Shown here: positions 34,550 to 46,042 of the stretch, piece by piece
Numbering within the stretch: the first letter of the stretch is position 1
Layout of the letters: each line of letters starts with the position of its first letter
Origin: Usnea hakonensis
Taxonomy: Eukaryota > Ascomycota > Lecanoromycetes > Lecanorales > Parmeliaceae
NCBI GenBank assembly: GCA_013423325.1
Contig: BLJB01000024.1
Coordinates: forward strand, 1-64,000
Direction of reading: 5' to 3'
DNA: 64,000 nt
Position numbers and translations under genes: made by a program
The notes under the pieces: generated by a model
What the model saw: only the letters and a program-made list of their open reading frames with translations
Database searches by the model: none
Told to the model about the DNA's origin: nothing

Positions 34550-36428
34550 TCACTGATCACTTGCCTGCAATGGAACGGCCTCTTCGTTGCCATTCATACC
34601 AGAACCTATATCTGGTACCGCCCAAAAGGTCGCGATACCGGCGGCCGCAAAGCATATTGCGACTCCCCAGAAGACCAGCGCTGGCATCGACGACACAGTT
34701 CTCGAGTAAGTTAAGCTGGCCACAGTTGGAGCTATGATACGTGCCATGGCCTGTAGAAATGCCAGCGCACCAAGCAACTCGCCTGTCTGCTCACTTCCCA
34801 CGATCTTCGTCATGCTGGCTTCTGAGGTCGATAGGCCGATGGCACCTAGGGATGCCACAGCACCAGAAAGTGTGAATAGTGTCCCGGTGGGAGCGATGGC
34901 GTAGCCGACATAGCCAATTATATCGGAAAAGATCGAAATGCGGATCAACAACACATCAAGGCGGTCGAAGCTTCCAGTCTCGGGACAATTATATTTTGAT
35001 GAGGCGGACTGATGAGTGGGGTTGAGATAGCGCCTCAAGAATCGAATTGCCAGAGGAAGGACAAGGACAGAGGCTAAGGTTCGGAAAAGATTGACGGTGG
35101 TGAGAAAGACACCACTTTCTTTATTCCCCCAACCGAAGATAAACTGTGCATGTTAGCCTCCGTCATTCTAAGCCTTGGCTGTGGAAGACTTATAAAGCAC
35201 ACGAACCTCAGAATAGAGCAGCATGACATTCATGGCCCCCATAAAAGCACCAAACATGATCGTATTGACGCTTGCCAGTGCGATCAGATTTCGCCGCGCA
35301 CTTTGTTTGGAAATATTCTTGGCAGCGAAGATTTGGAGGAGATTTGCGCCTTTAAGATTTTCCATCCATGACTGCTGCCTTGTTTTGTCGAAATAATGTT
35401 TGATTGAGGATGTAATTGAAGCTGCTTGTTCTGACCGGCCGGGAAAGCTTTCGGGAACAAAGAGGATCAGAAATAGAATTCCCACCACCCGCATAGCCTA
35501 CATAGTTATCAATTATCAGTCTGGATGGTCGAGTAGAGTCCATGGGCAGATTTACCAAAGCAGTATAGAATATCACCATGGGACCGCCGCTCATGCCTAT
35601 GAATCCCCCAAAGATTGGTCCCGCGGCAAATCCGAAGAACATGCTGCCGTGAAACCAGCCTATACCGACGTTTCGGTCACTTTCACTTGTGCAATCGGCA
35701 GCGTACGACGATGCAAGCGCCATGAAGAGAATGAATGATCCACTTTGCCAATGTCAGTTCTGTCAATGATCGAGCTTCTAGCCGACGAACCTGAGCCCTT
35801 CCAGGAAAAAGGTAGTATATATCCAATTTACTGAGAAAGTGTCCGGCAGCTTCGCAATTATGATCATCATGATCTCGGAGACCAGTATCACAGTACTTGC
35901 TGCCGCCAAAGCCCTGATCCGCCCGTACCTATCACTAAGCTTCCCCTCAATCGGAGCCGCTATTGCTCCAATTATACCAGCTATTAGGTTTCCATAGAGC
36001 TGTAACATGGCGGTTGCGGATTCCACCGAATCCATTGAACATTGAGGATTGTAATCTCCGATTACTACGGCACCAGCAGTGTGGTTTGCGGTGCCGCCCA
36101 TCGCCTGTGCCATCGTACCAGCCTCATGACGGCGAGTGTGTTGCATAGCGTCGCGTGAGTCGGCATGTGCCGATAGAATCTTTCGACAAATCAATGATAT
36201 CACAATGTTCGTCCTGGGCATCATCGTTGCTCCCATAGCCAGGTTGAATAGCAGGAACACAGGTAGAAGCCAAAAGACAGATGGCCTCTTGAACCATACT
36301 TCCTGTTGGAGGTCAACTTTAGTGTAGGTGCTTTGTTCACTTATGAGCCTTGAGTCGATATTGTCAAAATCCAAGTCCTCGTTGCCATTACCGTCGTTAA
36401 CTTTCTGGTATTTATAAGAAATTGGCAT
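34550..36428 (-). CDS. Major facilitator superfamily transporter
   Basis: Four exons, 36,428-35,791, 35,742-35,556, 35,497-35,217 and 35,153-34,550, 569 aa. Introns are 48, 58 and 63 bp; two of the three donors are GTTCGT, with CTGAC or GCTAAC branches. The joins restore transmembrane segments (LEGLSGSFILFMALASS, YTALAMRVVGILFLILF, LLYSEFIFGWGNKESG). The MFS motif A GKLSDRYGR lies between the second and third helices. About 12 hydrophobic segments are visible, with an acidic cytosolic N terminus and a large extracellular loop after TM1. The PRTN start of TM1 and overall pattern recall TetA/SLC46-like fungal carriers. The substrate cannot be assigned. Confidence 0.85.
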
Positions 36429-37019
36429 GTCGAATTCGACCGCGAAGAAGTGCCAATACCGAGGCTAGTCTACGAGGCCAAGATTTTGAAGATAAGTAAG
36501 TATTTTGTAAGAAAGGATCAAGCTGGCGAGGCCAAGGTTTAATAATGAACAAGTATTTGAAAACAAAGGATCGAGCTGACGAGGTGCTGTCAGCATGTAG
36601 TAAGACTGCCGCGTCGGCCGATTGCGCGCATAATCAGGCACCTATCGATGAACCACAAAGCTATAAATAGGATATTTGGGCTACCACGCTGAGTAGACCA
36701 ATAAGTCCCATGCGTATTTTGCTCTGTTACTGCTGACTGGTGATGCAAGGACTGGGGACAAATGGCGATAACTTCAAGGAGAATGTAATTTATTTTGGCT
36801 TGTCGACCGATACTTGCGTGCAGGAATCTCCCCAACAACGGAACTTGACAGATATCTGCATCATCGGAGCTTTCGCGATTTGATTGAAATAGGAATTCCA
36901 TACCTCTATTTCTTGTCTTGTTGATCCATCTTTTCCCCTCCTTCTGGCTTGATACCTTTTGAATCCCACTCAAGGACAAATGGCTTTGGAGACTGAAGAA
37001 TGCTTTCCATGGTGCTGAC
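36429..37019. other. Intergenic region, no gene supported
   Basis: About 590 bp containing the promoter side of the transporter gene and the 3' flank of RINT-1. A frame at 36,590-36,979 (-) starts only with TTG and is not called. Confidence 0.55.
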
Positions 37020-39620
37020 CTAATGATCGAGTTCTATTCTCCGTTCAAGCACGTGCCTTGCCTCACTCTCACTCAACATTTCCAGACCTAGTTCGTCCAA
37101 GACTTCTCGTCCGCTTTCGTTGTTGCGAAACACCCTCTTCTCTACCTCCCACAAGCCCAGTCCAACATTTTCATCTCTGTTTTCTTCACTTTCTTCACCC
37201 TTCACAGGTAGTCCTAAGAGCACCAAGCTTTCTTTCAGCCTCAGCATCCCTCTCTCTCCTTGCCCCTCACCCAACCATCTGTCCATGGTCTCCCAGATGA
37301 TTTCTATGTCGCGCTGAAATTGTGCAATACCGCTTGTGGAAAAGGTGTAGCGCATTAGTACATGATCCCACAAGAAGGACTGCAGAGCAAGCGCAACTTG
37401 ACGCAGAATACGTCGCAGTGGCACTTGCGCTAGGACTTTAGAAAGGAAGGATAGATAGTCATTTATTTGCTGGACAGTCGCATCGAGCTCGGCTGTTAGA
37501 CTGAGGGATGAATTGGACCCCTCAGAAAGAGACGACCACGGATTAATACGGCCATATGGTCGAAGAGACTCGCGAAGGCTATGTATGAGCATATCCTGGA
37601 TAACGCTTTCTGTGCGTATACGTAGGCGTCTATAAGCTCCCGCCGTCTCATCGAAAAGGGCACCAGTGTCCTCTTCTGAGCCGACAGTACTGGACGTGCG
37701 TTCCGCCACATCTTCGACGCTCATAGTGCCCGCAAGATTTTCCCCAGTACTTTGACGAGCACGATCCTGCAGCTCAGCCCAAAGATCGAGGAAGAATACA
37801 TCATCGCTCCAGTCTCGCATCTTCTTTTCCAGGAACTCTGCGCTGCCGTAAATACGACACAGGCGCTCCAGCCCGCCGAGCCCTTGGAGCTCCGCTTGGG
37901 TTTCGCGGGAAACTCCTTGCACTGTGCGAGCGATGGAGGATGTCCTTGCGAGGTAGGCTTCCAAGGAGTCATGAAATCGGGAATGGAAGCGATCGAATAT
38001 AGTGATTTGAATATCAATTAAGAATCGAAGTTTCTGGGAGAAAGATGCTAATTGTCGATACCGATCTGTGATCGTTTCGAGGAGGTCATTAACCCTGACA
38101 GCAGCAAAAGTAGGCTTTGTCGCCCCTGGATCAACACTGTCATAATCGATTTCTCCACTTTCTGGTGCATTGATGATATTCTGATATCGAGATAGGGCGA
38201 AATTCTTTTCCACTTCAAGCCATCGTCGAAACCAATCATTCTTGACCAAGACTTCCCAGGTCAGACCCTTCCATCCCTCAATAGCGTTACCCCCATCATA
38301 ATTCCACTCGTCCCTTAGACTGACATCAAAGTTCATTAACTCATGTATAAGATGACTCAAAAGTTGCGGCTGCTGAGAGATCTGTGGCATCAGTGCCAAA
38401 ATTTTGCGGCGCAGCATTGGTAGCAAAGCGGTGACAAGCGCGGAGGTAGAATCAATATATATGGACGTCAACGCTAGGTTCGACTTCCTGAAATATTCCC
38501 GCAGTATGGGCTGTAAGTATACTGCAAAGAACTCATCGTAGGTATTTAACAAGCTAATGACGTGTGAAAGAAAGTACTCAGGCTACTGATGTTAGCGTGT
38601 TTATAGTGCGGATTCTGCCGTTGACGCTTACCTTGGCGAGCTTGTTGGTTGGTCTGTCGCCCTCAAAATGATACTTGAAGCGGAGTTCTAAGGGTTTAGC
38701 CATGACCTCCAGTGGGAGAAGCACCAAAGGTTCTTCCCCTTTCGAACTTTCTGTAGCCTGACTGTCTCTAGCTGTTAGTTCCGGTTCTTGTAGCTCGAGC
38801 AAATTTTTGACGCCATCGGTCCACTCTTGCTCCAGCTGCCCGTCCAGAGTAACGTCATTTCTCGGCCACTGCATTTTTTTCAGTGTAGCTTCGAATTCAC
38901 TGGCGAAGGCCTCTTTCATCTGCATCCACAATGTACGAGTAGTCCTATCAACATGATCTATCAAGTGTGGGGCAGCATCTTCGGCAGCAGGTTGAGCATC
39001 CTGCAGAGCATTGACAAGGGTTTGAAGCCGTAGGTACGGTTGCAGAGCATCTTGAGGAGACTTTTTGAAGTTTCGCCGAGCTTCAGTACTGCATGGAAGA
39101 TGTCAGCACGGGCTGAGATCGGGATGGCTTCGAGCTCAACAGTGAACCTTAGATTTTCAACTTCCGTGAGCAATTCCATGTATGCCTGCGCCACGTCCAG
39201 CTTTCGCAGACTCTCCATACTAGAGTCAAATTTTTGTATAGCATCATCACTTGTTTCGGATTGAGTGACTATCATCAAACGACGATCCACGTCGTTTTGC
39301 TGTGACTTGAAATGCCTGGCTCGTGTGTGCAGAAGGTTTGAGTGTGTCACGGATGCTTTTGTATTCTCATCAAGCTTCATCTTGGCATCTTGTAGCTAAG
39401 ATTGATTGGTCAGGGGAGGCATTGGCGCAGGTTGACAGGTCCATGGGCATACCTGCTGCTGGAGCAGGACCTGCTGAGCCTTTACATCTTCCAGTAGAGA
39501 GTCGATGTTTGCCAAATCTGTAGTATTTTGCAACTTGTCATTCAAGAAGTCTTCCACCCGTATGTCTTGCTCCTCGTCAGCAACTCGAGACGCTTTCGTT
39601 CGATAAGCAACATCCGCCAT
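37020..39620 (-). CDS. RINT-1/TIP20 family protein (Dsl1/NRZ tethering complex)
   Basis: Four exons, 39,620-39,453, 39,395-39,148, 39,088-38,632 and 38,582-37,020, 811 aa. Introns are 57, 59 and 49 bp; the second uses a GTTCAC donor with an ideal GCTGAC branch, and without it the frame breaks. Joins read LSTEARRNFKKSPQDALQPYL and NKLAKPEYFLSHVISLLNTYDEFF, family-typical blocks. The N-terminal ~200 residues are coiled coil; the rest is the all-helical RINT1_TIP20 domain. In yeast, Tip20 with Dsl1 and Sec39 tethers Golgi-derived COPI vesicles at the ER. The start at 39,620 (MADVAYRTK) was chosen over an in-frame upstream codon. It is divergently transcribed from DNA ligase I with 341 bp between the starts. 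Confidence 0.88.
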
Positions 39621-39961
39621 GGCTCCAAGGCGACTACGGACTATTCGCGGCTCGGGCAATGGGCCTCAAGTGCAGTAGAATAAATCGAAGAACTCTTTCT
39701 AGAGTATGATTAGATGCGAACAACGCCACTTTAGGCTTCCGCTCGTCGGAGAAATTAAGGTACTTTACAAGTAAAGTAAGGTACTTAAATAAAGGACGTA
39801 CTTTTAAAGCTAAGGGCGGGTGGAGAGGTGGAGCAGTAAAACGGCGGTGCGCGGGCCGACGCGTTCCTACGCATGGCACTGCATCATGACGATGTTCAAT
39901 ATCCCATCCACGATTTGGCCGAGACAATAGCTGAGTATGTGCGAAAGGGCGACAGCTGCTA
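39621..39961. promoter_or_regulatory. Bidirectional promoter of RINT-1 and DNA ligase I
   Basis: 341 bp between two divergent start codons. It contains AAGGTACTTTACAAG/GTAAAGTAAGGTACTT-type repeats around 39,760-39,790 and one MluI box at 39,859-39,864. Confidence 0.6.
39859..39864. promoter_or_regulatory. MluI cell-cycle box (ACGCGT) in the ligase promoter
   Basis: ACGCGT lies 98 bp upstream of the ligase ATG. This is the MBF-binding site that drives G1/S transcription of replication genes, including CDC9, in yeasts. Six bases can occur by chance, so position and gene identity carry the argument. Confidence 0.5.
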
Positions 39962-42628
39962 ATGTCGACGCCTTCCAAGCGTCGCAAGATTAATAGTCAT
40001 CAGTCCCCGTCGCAGAAAGTAGGAAGCCTCGATTTCTTCTTCAGCAAACAAAAAGGGGAGAAGGCACCGAAGAAAAGCGATGAAACTACGAGCTCCCAGG
40101 ACTGTTTCAATGAACCGACGGGATCTCAGGAAGCAGGTAGCATTGAATTTGACGGCCAAATACTAACCGATGAAGAGTATGCGCGAAAACTGCAGGCCGA
40201 ATGGGAAGAACAAGATAGGGTCTTGGAAGCTCCACCACCCAAGTCAACCAAGGAGCCAAGAGAAATACAAGCAACAGAGGATGAGGAGCCCGTCCAGAAG
40301 GCTGAGAATGCCACAAATTACCAGCTCAGCCCCTCACAGCAGCGGGAAGTTACTACAGATCATATACCAATGCCGCCAACGGTAAATGAAGCACAGAAAG
40401 ACACCTTGTCACTGCAATCGGCAGCCTCCGCTGAAGACGCTATATCTTCGACCGTCCCATTCGACGAGAACCCTCTGACATTCGACTCCTCAAGATACAT
40501 ACCCAATCTCAAGAAACACTGGGAGACGGAAGGCGGTCATGCATCATACGGACTTCTCACAAGATCCTTTGTGCTTGTCAACAGCACACAGAGTCGCATC
40601 AAGATCGTCGACACCTTGGTCAATTTTCTACGAACCATTATTGAAGGTGATCCCGAGAGCCTACTACCCGCTGTTTGGCTGGCTACCAATGCCATTTCTC
40701 CTCCTTACATCTCGCTGGAGCTAGGACTCGGAGGATCGGCTATCTCAAAGGCGCTGAAGAAGACATGCATGCTGGACAATTCAGGTCTCAAAACGTTGTA
40801 CGACAAGTATGGAGATGCAGGAGACGTGGCATTTGAAGCCAAAAAGCGACAAACTTACACGCTACGGAAACCGAAGCCTTTGACCATCAAGGGCGTCTTT
40901 GAAAGCTTAGTCAAAGTGGCCAACAGCAAAGGGACAGGTAGTCAAGAATTTAAGCAAAGGATTGTGGAGAGGTTGTTGCAAGACTCTCAAGGCGCAGAAG
41001 AGAGCAGATACCTCGTGAGGACTCTATGCCAACATCTGCGTATAGGAGCTGTGAAGACCACCATGCTTATTGCTCTTTCTCGCGCCTTTTTATTCTCACG
41101 TCCAGAAGGTGCAACGTTCGGCATCAGACTACAATCTGAGCTTGCAAAACTCAAGAAGGAGGGGCTAGCAGAAGTCTACAGCAAGGGCGAAGAGCTAGTC
41201 AAAGCATGCTTCGCGCGTCGACCGAACTACAACGATCTCGTTCCTTGCCTTCTGGAAGTTGGCATCTCCGACGAGCTTTTGCTACGTTGCGGACTGGGAC
41301 TACATATCCCATTACGGCCCATGTTGGGTAGTATTACCCGGGACCTGAGCGAAATGCTTACAAAACTCCAAGGTCGCGACTTCAGCTGCGAATACAAATA
41401 CGACGGTCAACGCGCCCAGGTTCACTGTGATGAACAAGGCAAAGTCTCGATCTTCTCCCGGCATCTGGAAGTCATGACAGACAAATACCCCGATTTGGTA
41501 GCCCTCGTGCCTCAAATACGTGGCGAAGGCGTTAGCAGCTTCATCCTCGAAGGCGAAGTCGTAGCAATAGACCAGGAGACTGGTGATCTAAAAGCGTTCC
41601 AAACGTTGACAAATCGAGCGAAAAAGGATGTCGCAATTGAGTCCATCAAAGTAGCCGTCTGCCTCTTCTCTTTCGACCTCATGTATCTGAATGGCGAGGA
41701 GCTTCTTGACAGATCATTCCGCGAAAGAAGAGAGCTCCTCCGTAGTCTCTTTGTCGAAATTCCCAATCGCTTCACCTGGGTCAAAAGTCTAGACGCTACA
41801 TCCTCAGACTCGGAAACCGTTCTCGAATTCTTCAAATCCGCAACAGACATCAAATGTGAAGGCATCATGGTCAAAATTCTTGACAACGTCCCCAACCTCC
41901 AAACCGACGAGAACTGTAATGATGGTCCTTCCGAAGCAGCACCCTCCTCTCCTACCCGAACAAAGCCATCATCCAAGAAGACCAAAACGAAAACCAAACC
42001 CACCGCATCCGACAAAGCCGAAGACAAAACCCCCAACACCCGCCGCAAACCCCTCCTCGCAACCTACACCCCGGACAAACGCCTCGACTCCTGGCTCAAA
42101 GTGAAAAAAGACTACTCCACCACCTCGGACACCATCGACCTAATCCCCATCGCCGCCTGGCACGGCCAGGGCCGCAAAGCAAAATGGTGGTCCCCGATCC
42201 TCCTCGCCGTCCGCAACCCAACCACGGGCTCCCTCGAAGCCGTCACCAAATGCATCTCGGGCTTCACGGACAAATTCTACAAGGACAACAAAGAGCGCTA
42301 CAACGAGGACTCGGGCGACAACCTCATCCCACGGCCGGCATACGTCGAGTACCCGGGCCGCCCGGACGTCTGGTTCGAACCGCAGGAGGTGTGGGAAATG
42401 GCCTTTGCGGACGTGACCAAGAGCCCGACTTATCTGGCCGCGATTGGTCTGGTGGATGAGGATCGGGGGTTGAGCATGCGGTTTCCGCGCTTTTTGAAGG
42501 TGAGGGAGGATAAGGGGATCGAGGAGGCGAGCACGGCGGACGATTTGGCGGAGCTCTGGCGGAAACAGGAGGCGAGGGGTGCGGCGAGTGCGGGGGTTGG
42601 GAAGGAGGAAGATGAGGATGGGGAGTGA
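39962..42628 (+). CDS. CDC9: ATP-dependent DNA ligase I
   Basis: Intronless, 888 aa. Seals nicks between Okazaki fragments and in excision repair. The N terminus has a bipartite basic start (SKRRKIN) and a PCNA-box-like VGSLDFFF (residues 20-27, with Val in place of the usual Gln). The DNA-binding domain spans about residues 170-430. Nucleotidyltransferase motifs follow in order: I, EYKYDGQR with the adenylated Lys479; III, FILEGEVVAID; IIIa, LFSFDLMYLNGE; IV, CEGIMVK; V, DSWLKVKKDY. A Lys/Thr/Pro-rich insert sits between motifs IV and V. The OB fold completes the chain, and the tail is acidic and Glu/Ala-rich. Codon use shifts from C-ending to G-ending near 42,420. Confidence 0.95.
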   Translation: MSTPSKRRKINSHQSPSQKVGSLDFFFSKQKGEKAPKKSDETTSSQDCFNEPTGSQEAGSIEFDGQILTDEEYARKLQAEWEEQDRVLEAPPPKSTKEPREIQATEDEEPVQKAENATNYQLSPSQQREVTTDHIPMPPTVNEAQKDTLSLQSAASAEDAISSTVPFDENPLTFDSSRYIPNLKKHWETEGGHASYGLLTRSFVLVNSTQSRIKIVDTLVNFLRTIIEGDPESLLPAVWLATNAISPPYISLELGLGGSAISKALKKTCMLDNSGLKTLYDKYGDAGDVAFEAKKRQTYTLRKPKPLTIKGVFESLVKVANSKGTGSQEFKQRIVERLLQDSQGAEESRYLVRTLCQHLRIGAVKTTMLIALSRAFLFSRPEGATFGIRLQSELAKLKKEGLAEVYSKGEELVKACFARRPNYNDLVPCLLEVGISDELLLRCGLGLHIPLRPMLGSITRDLSEMLTKLQGRDFSCEYKYDGQRAQVHCDEQGKVSIFSRHLEVMTDKYPDLVALVPQIRGEGVSSFILEGEVVAIDQETGDLKAFQTLTNRAKKDVAIESIKVAVCLFSFDLMYLNGEELLDRSFRERRELLRSLFVEIPNRFTWVKSLDATSSDSETVLEFFKSATDIKCEGIMVKILDNVPNLQTDENCNDGPSEAAPSSPTRTKPSSKKTKTKTKPTASDKAEDKTPNTRRKPLLATYTPDKRLDSWLKVKKDYSTTSDTIDLIPIAAWHGQGRKAKWWSPILLAVRNPTTGSLEAVTKCISGFTDKFYKDNKERYNEDSGDNLIPRPAYVEYPGRPDVWFEPQEVWEMAFADVTKSPTYLAAIGLVDEDRGLSMRFPRFLKVREDKGIEEASTADDLAELWRKQEARGAASAGVGKEEDEDGE

Positions 42629-42832
42629 GCGGAATGTGCGTGGTGCGGTTTACTAGTGGTGGGTTTGGTGGTTCAGACAGACGGCTCTCTTTGGGACTTT
42701 ATACCCTTCTCGGTGGGGTAGATGGTACCCCTTATCGGCATCTATATACATACATATACCTCACCATAAAACATTCATCGTACAACATAAAGCCATCCCA
42801 TATCAACATAACCCCCGTGCCCCCCCCCCCCT

Positions 42833-42903
<71 letters not shown>

Positions 42904-43507
42904 TCTCATTCATCCCATCCTACAAAAAACTTCCGCCCCCCTCGGAGGGAAAGTCCACAGCCCGCGTGACGCGCAAGGTAGCCGTACGTATACAGAAAAG
43001 AAAAGAAAAGAAAAAGAGAAGAGAAGAGGATAAAGACGAAAGACCTACGCAGAGGAGAGGATATACACACAGACAACACTTGCTTGTTTTCCTTGATTGA
43101 TGTGAGGAATAGGATAGGATAGGACAGAAAGGGAATAGAGAGTTACGAATCCCCTCATCGCACTGTTTTCCAATGCTGTATACAATCAAAGGTCCGAAAA
43201 TGAGGGAAAGAGGATCTGGATTGAATCGAATCGAATCGAAGTGAACATCAACGAAAGCTACCTTAAATATGTATACATACGCCATATAACACCTCAGCGA
43301 GTTATGAGAAGTAACACCATCTGTTTCGCGAAACCCTGTTAGCTAAGCTAAGCTACCTTTTAGCCAGCCTCGCAGCTTTTCCCAGACGCCTGAGACACGT
43401 GGAAATCGAATCCGGCTCCCTTCTCGGTTTCCGAACGGAAGCGGCAACGTGAGGCAGCAAGTATTGGACTCGTCTTACGCCCCACTGCCCTTTTCACCTT
43501 GCGTCCA
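42629..43507. other. Convergent intergenic region with long poly-C tract and pentamer repeats
   Basis: About 0.88 kb between the 3' ends of the ligase and SDS23 genes. It holds a C homopolymer of about 80 bp (42,820-42,901), purine-rich AAAAG/AGAGG stretches near 43,000-43,030, an AGGATAGGAT run near 43,110 and GAATC tandem units near 43,215-43,235. Confidence 0.7.
42820..42901 (+). repeat. Poly-C tract, about 80 bp
   Basis: Almost pure C, interrupted by TT at 42,832-42,833 and one G at 42,866, and ending in a CT run. It could form i-motif/G-quadruplex structure and is a likely place for assembly length error. Confidence 0.9.
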
Positions 43508-45282
43508 CTATCGCTTCTCTCTTAGATCAACAACGCTGCTCCTCGCGCTGTCCAAACTCCCTCGAACTCCGCTCCTAGAGCTACTAGAGCTCCCTCTCCT
43601 CTTCCTCCTGGCCTCCTCGGGATCTGTCGGATGCAGTCCGCTGGCTCTCGCAAATAGGTTTAGAATATCCGTCAGACTAATCACTCCACTCAATCTTCCC
43701 GACATGTGCTGGCCTGGCATTGCGGAAGCGGAGACGGAGGGTGTGACGCTCAGTGGTTGAAAGGGAGGATTGGCTTGCGGGAGGGTGGTGGAGATATGTG
43801 GCGGGTGAGAGACGGACGGGTGGGCGATGGAGACGTGACTGGCGTGGGAAGTGGAGCCGGGCGCCGGGGTGGGCGGGGCGGAGGAGGGAGTGGAGGATGG
43901 CGTGGGGGTGTCGACTATCCACATTCTGGAACTAGTCAGTATGCGAAATTGTATCATTGGAAGGAGGATGATGCCAGTACCTGTGGGCTGTTGTAGCAAC
44001 GAGCTTTGCGACTGTGTGAGCGAGGGTGGACTGGGGATTTATGTGGAAGACGGGGTAAGAGTCTTGGCCGTCAAGCATGCCGCGGGTGGAAAGGATGACG
44101 GAGATGAAGTGTATGCAAGTGTTTTCAAGGAGCGGGGCCGAGCTTGATTTGGTGAGTAGCTGATATCTAGTCAGTGTAGAGCTCCGGAACACAACTCGTA
44201 TGGAATTTGCTGACCTTGACATCCACATTGGATATGTTGCCCACAACATTGTAGCTGTTGTCAACGACGGCCAAGGATGTAACTCCTTCGTTGTTCATAA
44301 GTATCAACGCTTCTTTTAGAGGCTTGTCTCCACTAAAGAAAGCAAGATCAGCCGCAATCCTTAGTGCTTCGGAGGGGAAACAGACTTGATAGATATCAAC
44401 CCTTGAGCGCCAAAACCAAGATCCTTTACCTCTCGAGGGTAAAGCTGATCGATGATCGGGAAAGCCCTTCCATTCTCCCAGAGAAATTTTACCAATGTTA
44501 GCTGGCTTAGGATCCCAATAGCATGGTTTGTCCCTTCTTTCAAGACGATAATTCGATGCACACCACCTCCAAATGACTCAACAGCAGCGCTTAGGTCCGC
44601 AGTATGCGGCAACGTTACGAACGGTTCCTTGTTGCCTAAACTCTTCGCATCTCGAAGTGGTATCTTGTGTCCTTGCTGTGCTTTTTTAGCCAATCTCTCA
44701 AACACCACTAGATGTTCGTCATCGGGTTGGAGCTGGCCGGTAGCGAAGAGGAGATATTGTGTCAGGTCTCGGTAGTCGAAAGTAGCAACGGCGGAATTCT
44801 CGTTCTTGCTGGCTCGGACGAGTAGTACAGGTGCGCCAGATTCTGTGAGGAGCTTTGCTTGTCAATCAGCGTCATTTCACATGCCCCACAAATGAAAAGT
44901 GACATACATTTGTAGCATCCTCGACCCCAGTATCAACCTCGACCCACCTCACGTCCTCAGGATGCACCAGCTCCCCAACACCAATGTGCTGCCAATCTCT
45001 CCCCGCAAATCTGGGATCGGCACTGCCAGCGGTCGGTGGGTTGTTCATTAAGTCCCGAATCTGGGCTTCGGACAAAGAAAGTTGACGGGTGGCTCGAGGC
45101 GAGGGTGGCATGCCCCGTAATTGCTCGGTGAAACTCGGGCGGTGGCTGTGACCTGGACTCGTCTGATGTGCGAGACGCATGTTGTTTGAGTGACTTCGGT
45201 GTACTGTGGGGCGTTGTGGGTCAAGGCTTGAGCTGGCACTGGAGCTGGAGCTCGGGCGCCTGACTGCTGGATCTGTGGACAT
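43508..45282 (-). CDS. SDS23: CBS-domain protein SDS23/MOC1 family (PP2A-type phosphatase regulator)
   Basis: Five exons, 45,282-44,908, 44,852-44,386, 44,332-44,215, 44,159-43,981 and 43,925-43,508, 518 aa. Introns are 53-55 bp; donors include GTATGT, GTCTGT, GTCAGC and GTACTG. All joins are supported by frame, for example ISINGDKPLKEAL and ATTAHRMWIVDT. The N terminus is Ser/His-rich and probably phosphorylated. Several CBS repeats follow, built around APVLLVRAS, GGGVHRIIVL, GVTSLAVVDN and RLSGVISLTDILNLFA, with a Pro/Ser/Thr-rich insertion in the last. In fission yeast, Sds23 inhibits PP2A and PP6 and links glucose and stress to mitotic entry. The Ser-rich C-terminal tail (RRGSSSSSRSG) is a kinase-like target. 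Confidence 0.9.
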
Positions 45283-46042
45283 GTTGACGCGGCTTATGGT
45301 AGTGGGGTATTTACTTTAAATAGTCAGGACGAGGTTGAATATGCTCACACACTTTCTTGTGTGGAACATTTCTATCATTTCTAGTAGCCGTCGATAGGAA
45401 TGGAGATGGGAGTGTACTTTAGCTATTGAAAGGATTGTTGATAGGTAGAAGAAAATAGCAAGGAAGTTGATAAGAAAGGACTCGTTTCCCCGCGACTCGT
45501 ATGTGACTAAACTATGTCATTTTCTAAAGTAAGCTAGAGTAAAGTACCAAGTACTCGTACGGTGCCTCGCGTACTTTAACCCGCCGAGCCGCTAAGACGC
45601 AGTTGTTTCACTGGGCGGGTCGATTTTAGCCTACTTACCGATCATCGTATCAAAATTCCGGAGGTCTGAGCGAAAAAGTACGGTGGGAATGCCAAGCCTG
45701 TTTCAGGAGCACAGTGACGCATGCTCCGGATAATTATCCACTCGTTTACTCCCGATGCATCATATCAATTTTGATAGATCCTCCTATCGCATTCGCACGA
45801 AGTATAAATCTTAAAGATACAGTACATGAGCTCATGACGGCCATCTCGATCCCATTTGCCCCACAGAAAATGCAAGATAGGTACTCATCAAAGTCGATTC
45901 AAAACCAGATGAATGACAAAGTAAAGAACGCAAGCAAAAACCACCAGCACTCCGCGCCAATGCAATGGTGATCCAAATGCACTTTTCTTCCTTTTCTCAT
46001 TGCCACATCCAATCGAATGTTCAAAATCAAATGCAACGACAA
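45283..46042. other. Intergenic region, SDS23 promoter
   Basis: About 760 bp. Near 45,520-45,580 it has repeated AGTAAAGTACC/AAGTACT motifs resembling those in the RINT-1/ligase promoter. No gene seen. Confidence 0.55.

Noticed and set aside
34165..34593. 142-codon minus-strand frame overlapping the transporter 3' end
   Set aside because: Has an ATG but overlaps the end of a well-supported gene and shows no domain; could be read-through sequence.
36590..36979. 129-codon minus-strand frame
   Set aside because: Starts only with TTG and shows no protein-like pattern.
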